This document shows positions 33,589 to 35,703 of a DNA stretch of 35,703 nucleotides, in pieces. This DNA is from Desulfobulbus sp. GTDB taxonomy: Bacteria > Desulfobacterota > Desulfobulbia > Desulfobulbales > Desulfobulbaceae. The notes beneath the pieces are model-generated. The model was not told the origin of the DNA. It searched no databases and was given only the letters and a program-made list of their open reading frames with translations. Both the position numbers and the translations under genes were made by a program. The DNA lies in contig JAQUEZ010000053.1 in the NCBI GenBank assembly GCA_028684915.1, positions 1-35,703 of the forward strand, written 5' to 3'. Position 1 is the first letter of the stretch, and each line of letters begins with the position of its first letter.

Positions 33589-33799
33589 TGGCACATACCT
33601 TGTGGACCTCTGCGCGGATTTGCTCTGGAGAGCCCCAAACCCAGATCACTCTACTGATACCTGTGACTCTTTCGAGGCGAACCGCCACCGCTTTCGGGCA
33701 GGGCCGTTTGCCGTGGAGGATTTGACTGAGAAAATCTGGCGAGATTTCAGCCTCCAGGGCAATTTGCTTTTGGGTGATCCGCTCGTTCGTTGCGCTCAT
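33557..33799 (-). CDS. Small XRE-like helix-turn-helix protein
   Basis: I chose the ATG at 33799 (80 residues); a TTG at 33805 adds two codons. 'ITQKQIALEAEISPDFLSQIL' with 'GKRPCPKAVAVRLERVTGI' is a Cro/CI-type helix-turn-helix. The C-terminal 30 residues are short and charged. It is the first gene of the minus-strand group XRE, HTH_17, trfA, and two operator-like palindromes (33877-33888 and 33895-33908) lie 80-110 bases upstream. Confidence 0.8.
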   Translation of the reverse strand: MSATNERITQKQIALEAEISPDFLSQILHGKRPCPKAVAVRLERVTGISRVIWVWGSPEQIRAEVHKVCANDTKHIHHDR

Positions 33800-33876
33800 G
33801 GTCAACTATTTGGATGAAAATATGGATGCAGTCAAGAGAAAAATGTCGATAATATGCTGTTTTTATTCAATAAAAC

Positions 33877-33908
33877 GAGCAATTGCTCAATAGATGAGCA
33901 GGTGCTCA
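33877..33908. promoter_or_regulatory. Paired operator-like palindromes
   Basis: GAGCAATTGCTC (33877-33888) and TGAGCAGGTGCTCA (33895-33908) share the pattern GAGCANNTGCTC with centres 19 bases apart. A third copy lies before the XRE regulator gene (34633-34644). They are probably operators for one of the helix-turn-helix proteins, most likely the regulator starting at 34658. Confidence 0.65.
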
Positions 33909-33990
33909 TTTATTTCCCCGCAGGTTTCCCGCAATCAATGCCCACAAAAACGCTTTTGAGGGGGCTGATCGATGAGGTGAAAAGTTGTTG

Positions 33991-34479
33991 CTACGGAGAA
34001 CAGTTGGATGGGGTTAGAACCTGTCCGCTGTTCTTCAGGTGATCGTAGGCCAAAGCAGCGAACTTGCCTATGATGTCGTCTTTTGCTGGATTGTAACTGG
34101 TTGGAATAGGGAGGATTATAGCCTGGAACGTGTCCATCTTGATGTTTTGTCCATGAACAGGAGCAATGATGTATTTCCCCGGAAATATGTGGAAATCTTG
34201 AGGCAACCCGTCCATCTTTGCAGCGGGCGGGTCAGGTGGTGTCAGCGAATCTTTTATTTTTTCCCGGTATTCTCGCCAGTAATGGGGATGCTGTTCCCGC
34301 CATCGTTTCTGACAATCGTTCTGGTTTTGGCGGTAATCTGGATCAGAGGCTCTTTTTTTTCGCTGCCATTCTCTTTTTCTGGCCCGCTGGCAGTCGGCAC
34401 GGTTGCAGTATTCTTGTTTGGGGCTCCTTGGGTTTACAGGTTGAATTCGATGACAAGCATTGCAGCAGAAGGGTTTCAT
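33991..34479 (-). CDS. Putative zinc-finger protein
   Basis: The 162-residue protein starts with a four-cysteine cluster ('CCNACHRIQ' and 'EYCNRADCQRARKREWQ'), followed by a basic, aromatic repeat-like region ('RKKRASDPDYRQNQ', 'HYWREYREKIKD'). This kind of finger occurs in small proteins of mobile regions, and nucleic-acid binding is likely. The C-terminal 75 residues have no recognisable domain. The ATG at 34479 is preceded by AAGGAAA. It lies between two regulator genes and has no obvious operon partner. Confidence 0.7.
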   Translation of the reverse strand: MKPFCCNACHRIQPVNPRSPKQEYCNRADCQRARKREWQRKKRASDPDYRQNQNDCQKRWREQHPHYWREYREKIKDSLTPPDPPAAKMDGLPQDFHIFPGKYIIAPVHGQNIKMDTFQAIILPIPTSYNPAKDDIIGKFAALAYDHLKNSGQVLTPSNCSP

Positions 34480-34632
34480 GGCAACGGTTTCCTTAAACGC
34501 GCTTGCGCTATGGGTTTAAAAAAGCGAGCAAAATGAAGCTCGCGCCATGAGAGTTCTACCAAATGCCAATATCAAAGATTATGCAACCCCCTCACATTTT
34601 CGATCCAGCCGCATTCTCGGCTTTCAATTATT

Positions 34633-34644
34633 GAGCAAATGCTC
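34633..34644 (+). promoter_or_regulatory. Operator-like palindrome before the XRE regulator
   Basis: GAGCAAATGCTC lies 13 bases before the ATG at 34658, on top of the ribosome-binding region. Binding here would block expression of the regulator gene, consistent with autoregulation. It matches the two sites at 33877-33908. Confidence 0.6.
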
Positions 34645-34657
34645 TATCGTTTGCGAC

Positions 34658-35212
34658 ATGAATAATCCAATCGCTGAGCAGTTCCGGGTCGCTTTAAATT
34701 TTTTGCTCCAACAGGAGGGAAGAGGCGCACAGGTGCGTCTTGCCCTGGCCCAGAACATTGATCGCGGCTATCTCAATGCGGTGATCAAGGGAAGAAAGCC
34801 GGCGGCTGAGGAGATCCGACTAAAAATTGTCGATCATTTTGGCATGACCTATGAAGCCATGCTCACTCTCGGCCGGGCGGTTCAAGAAGGAACAGTGGTT
34901 CAGAGCCAAGGAGTTTCGCGGCTTGGGTCTTTACGGGAGGAGCAATCCAGTGCTGATAACCTTGGTCGACACTTGGACAAAACGAAATCCGAAACCTTGC
35001 AGCGAGCCTTGGAAATGCTCAAGTCTGAAACTGAGTACAGCGCAATCTTGAGTGGGGTAATCGATGGGCTTTATGGGGCCATGAAAGGAAAACGAGAGAA
35101 TGTGGAGATGGTCAGGCGGCTGGAGATGCTGGAAGAAAGATTGGGGAAATTGGAGTGCGCTGGAGTGTTAAATCGCACCAAAAAAAAGAAAATACCGTTA
35201 AAATGCGACTAA
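34658..35212 (+). CDS. XRE-type transcriptional regulator
   Basis: I chose the ATG at 34658 (184 residues, MNNPIAEQFRVAL) because the longer frame from 34547 contains the operator palindrome and has no domain before that Met. Residues about 5-65 form a Cro/CI-like helix-turn-helix ('AQVRLALAQNIDRGYLNAVI', then 'KPAAEEIRLKIVDHFG'). The C-terminal half is helical and probably oligomerises (coiled-coil-like 'RRLEMLEERLGKLE'). No peptidase motif of LexA/CI is seen, so it is not a self-cleaving repressor. It is the last gene before the tRNA-type attachment site. It may control the replicon and the flanking HTH genes through GAGCANNTGCTC sites. Confidence 0.8.
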   Translation: MNNPIAEQFRVALNFLLQQEGRGAQVRLALAQNIDRGYLNAVIKGRKPAAEEIRLKIVDHFGMTYEAMLTLGRAVQEGTVVQSQGVSRLGSLREEQSSADNLGRHLDKTKSETLQRALEMLKSETEYSAILSGVIDGLYGAMKGKRENVEMVRRLEMLEERLGKLECAGVLNRTKKKKIPLKCD

Positions 35213-35257
35213 ATTTGCGACTAATCGCTTCAATATATTGATATTATAGACACTCAT

Positions 35258-35316
35258 CTATCTTGAGGGGGTAGCGGCCCACGGTCGTGCGAGTTCGAGT
35301 CTCGCCTTCGGCACCA
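35258..35316 (+). tRNA. 3' part of tRNA-Leu (GAG), attachment-site core
   Basis: The anticodon stem-loop is present (CTATC 35258-35262, loop TTGAGGG with anticodon GAG at 35265-35267, GGTAG 35270-35274). A variable region follows, then a perfect T-arm (GCGAG 35289-35293, TTCGAGT, CTCGC 35301-35305), the acceptor strand CTTCGGC and CCA at 35314-35316. The matching 5' acceptor strand GCCGAAG is absent; upstream only TAGACAC resembles the D-arm end. Identity from the anticodon loop to CCA is the classical core left by a tyrosine-integrase element inserted in a tRNA gene. It is not a functional tRNA gene as it stands. Confidence 0.85.
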
Positions 35317-35350
35317 AATTTTAGTCCAGCGTCATACGCTGGCATCCATT

Positions 35351-35385
35351 AACCCCGTGAATTCTTAGAGTTCACGGGGTTTTTT
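35351..35385 (+). terminator. Rho-independent terminator downstream of the tRNA part
   Basis: AACCCCGTGAA (35351-35361) pairs with TTCACGGGGTT (35371-35381) around a nine-base loop and runs into a T-tract. It would end transcription from the tRNA-Leu side before the integrase gene. Confidence 0.88.
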
Positions 35386-35428
35386 CGTTTTTGTTTGTCC
35401 GGTATTGTCCTTTTCGATCTATTGACAG

Positions 35429-35488
35429 CCGGGTACAAAGCCGGGTACGGGTAATCGGCAATCGAATACCCGGTTGAAAAATACCCGG
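35429..35488. repeat. CCGGGTA repeats, possible integrase arm sites
   Basis: CCGGGTAC occurs at 35429-35436 and 35441-35448, and the inverted TACCCGG at 35467-35473 and 35482-35488. Two direct and two inverted copies in 60 bases between the attachment core and the integrase start are typical of arm-type binding sites or an integrase operator. A TTGACA (35422-35427) precedes them but no good -10 is seen. Confidence 0.5.
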
Positions 35489-35506
35489 TTTTTGAGAAAA
35501 CACCCT

Positions 35507-35566
35507 ATGTTGACGGCATTAGAAGTCAGAAACGCCAAGGCCAGGATAAAACCCTACAAGCTCGCA
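35507..35566 (+). pseudogene. Tyrosine integrase, 5' fragment
   Basis: The ATG at 35507 opens 20 codons, MLTALEVRNAKARIKPYKLA, the typical N-terminus of P4-like integrases with a DUF4102 arm-binding domain (consensus like 'LTD..IRNAKP..KPYKL.DG'). Homology stops at 35566, where an insertion sequence begins. The frame continues into IS sequence without integrase features. The rest of the gene may lie beyond the window on the far side of the insertion. As it stands the gene is disrupted. Confidence 0.8.
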
Positions 35567-35703
35567 CTCTTAACTGCCTATTCCGGTGATTCCGGCCACC
35601 CTGGTCGGAGCGTAGCGACGCGGTTGTTTATGGTGTCTCTACTTGCTGTCTTGCTGTTCTGTCAATGGGGTCTTCTTCCGCATCGATCCTCCTTTGAGTT
35701 TCA
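35567..35703 (-). mobile_element. End of an IS21-family insertion sequence
   Basis: The boundary with the integrase codons is at about 35567. The terminal region contains ATTCCGGTGATTCCGGCCAC (35579-35598), a short repeated pattern (ATTCCGG twice) that I associate with the ends of IS21-family elements. A partial istB lies inside on the minus strand. The other end and the target duplication are outside the window. Confidence 0.7.
35639..35703 (-). CDS. istB: IstB-like ATP-binding protein, C-terminal end
   Basis: Reading the minus strand from the window edge to TAG at 35639-35641 gives 'KLKGGSMRKKTPLTEQQDSK'. The first half matches the usual C-terminal end of IstB helper ATPases of IS21 elements (pattern '...NAYRI.LKG.SMRKK'). 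IstB is an AAA+ ATPase that assists the IstA transposase. Only this tail is in the window, so completeness is unknown. Confidence 0.7.
   Translation of the reverse strand, partial: KLKGGSMRKKTPLTEQQDSK

Larger units (their letters stand above)
35213..35506. other. Attachment-site and integrase promoter region
   Basis: This stretch holds no CDS. It contains a tRNA-Leu 3' portion, a terminator and CCGGGTA repeats in front of the integrase start, each listed separately. Confidence 0.7.

Noticed and set aside
34522..34548. Inverted repeat GCGAGC...GCTCGC as a terminator
   Set aside because: No T-tract follows on either strand and it does not fit the end of either neighbouring gene.

Overview
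The window looks like most of an integrative, plasmid-like mobile element from a Gram-negative bacterium. An F-type conjugation gene order, an OmpA-type lipid-anchoring/peptidoglycan-binding protein and the mix of gene families suggest Proteobacteria or Desulfobacterota. I cannot name a genus from sequence reading alone. The backbone segments (about 1-5.2 kb and 28.9-35.3 kb) are fairly GC-rich. The cargo between them is a mosaic, with AT-richer stretches near 5.3-11.9 kb and 20.2-28.8 kb.

Layout. (1) 1-5.2 kb, plus strand: a DNA-handling backbone module with the end of a DUF6094-like protein, a hypothetical protein, an SNF2-family helicase with a zinc ribbon, a RadC-like MPN protein and an ArdC-like antirestriction protein. 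Each leader between these genes carries a similar nested GC-rich hairpin, and a strong terminator closes the module. (2) 5.3-11.9 kb, minus strand: a membrane protein plus a ComEC-like metallo-beta-lactamase (MBL) protein, and upstream of them a compact run of GHKL ATPase, STAS-like protein, MBL protein and an E2-E1-JAB triple fusion related to ubiquitin conjugation and deconjugation. (3) 12.0-28.8 kb: a large DNA-defence-type block. On the minus strand, with ATGA or near-ATGA overlaps, are a DUF1998 superfamily 2 helicase, a DrmD-like SNF2 helicase, a Schlafen/AlbA_2 ATP-binding protein and an Eco57I/PglX-like adenine methyltransferase. A phospholipase D (PLD)-SNF2 helicase fusion is transcribed divergently. 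Together they carry the enzymatic activities of a DISARM system, packed into different fusions. (4) 28.9-31.1 kb, minus strand: a decayed conjugation module (OmpA-like, pilin, TraL, TraE, the 5' end of traK) whose traK is joined out of frame to the 3' part of a lytic transglycosylase gene. (5) 31.2-35.2 kb: a sigma-70-like protein, a TrfA-type replication initiator with six iterons overlapping its 3' end, two small helix-turn-helix genes, a zinc-finger protein and an XRE regulator whose promoter region has GAGCANNTGCTC operator-like palindromes. (6) 35.25-35.7 kb: the 3' part of a tRNA-Leu (anticodon GAG), a terminator, arm-site-like repeats and the first 20 codons of a tyrosine integrase. The integrase is interrupted by the end of an IS21-family insertion sequence, with the istB tail on the minus strand.

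How it may work together. The backbone once carried replication, transfer and integration functions. Loss of most transfer genes, and the disruption of the adjacent integrase, suggest that the element now persists mainly as a carrier of defence cargo. The most interesting candidate is the 6.96-11.9 kb cassette. It couples a partner-switch-like pair (GHKL ATPase and STAS-like protein) to an MBL enzyme and a single-polypeptide E2-E1-JAB protein with all expected catalytic residues visible. It sits immediately downstream of, and in the same orientation as, the helicase/methyltransferase operon. All functional statements are inferred from motifs; no database search was available.
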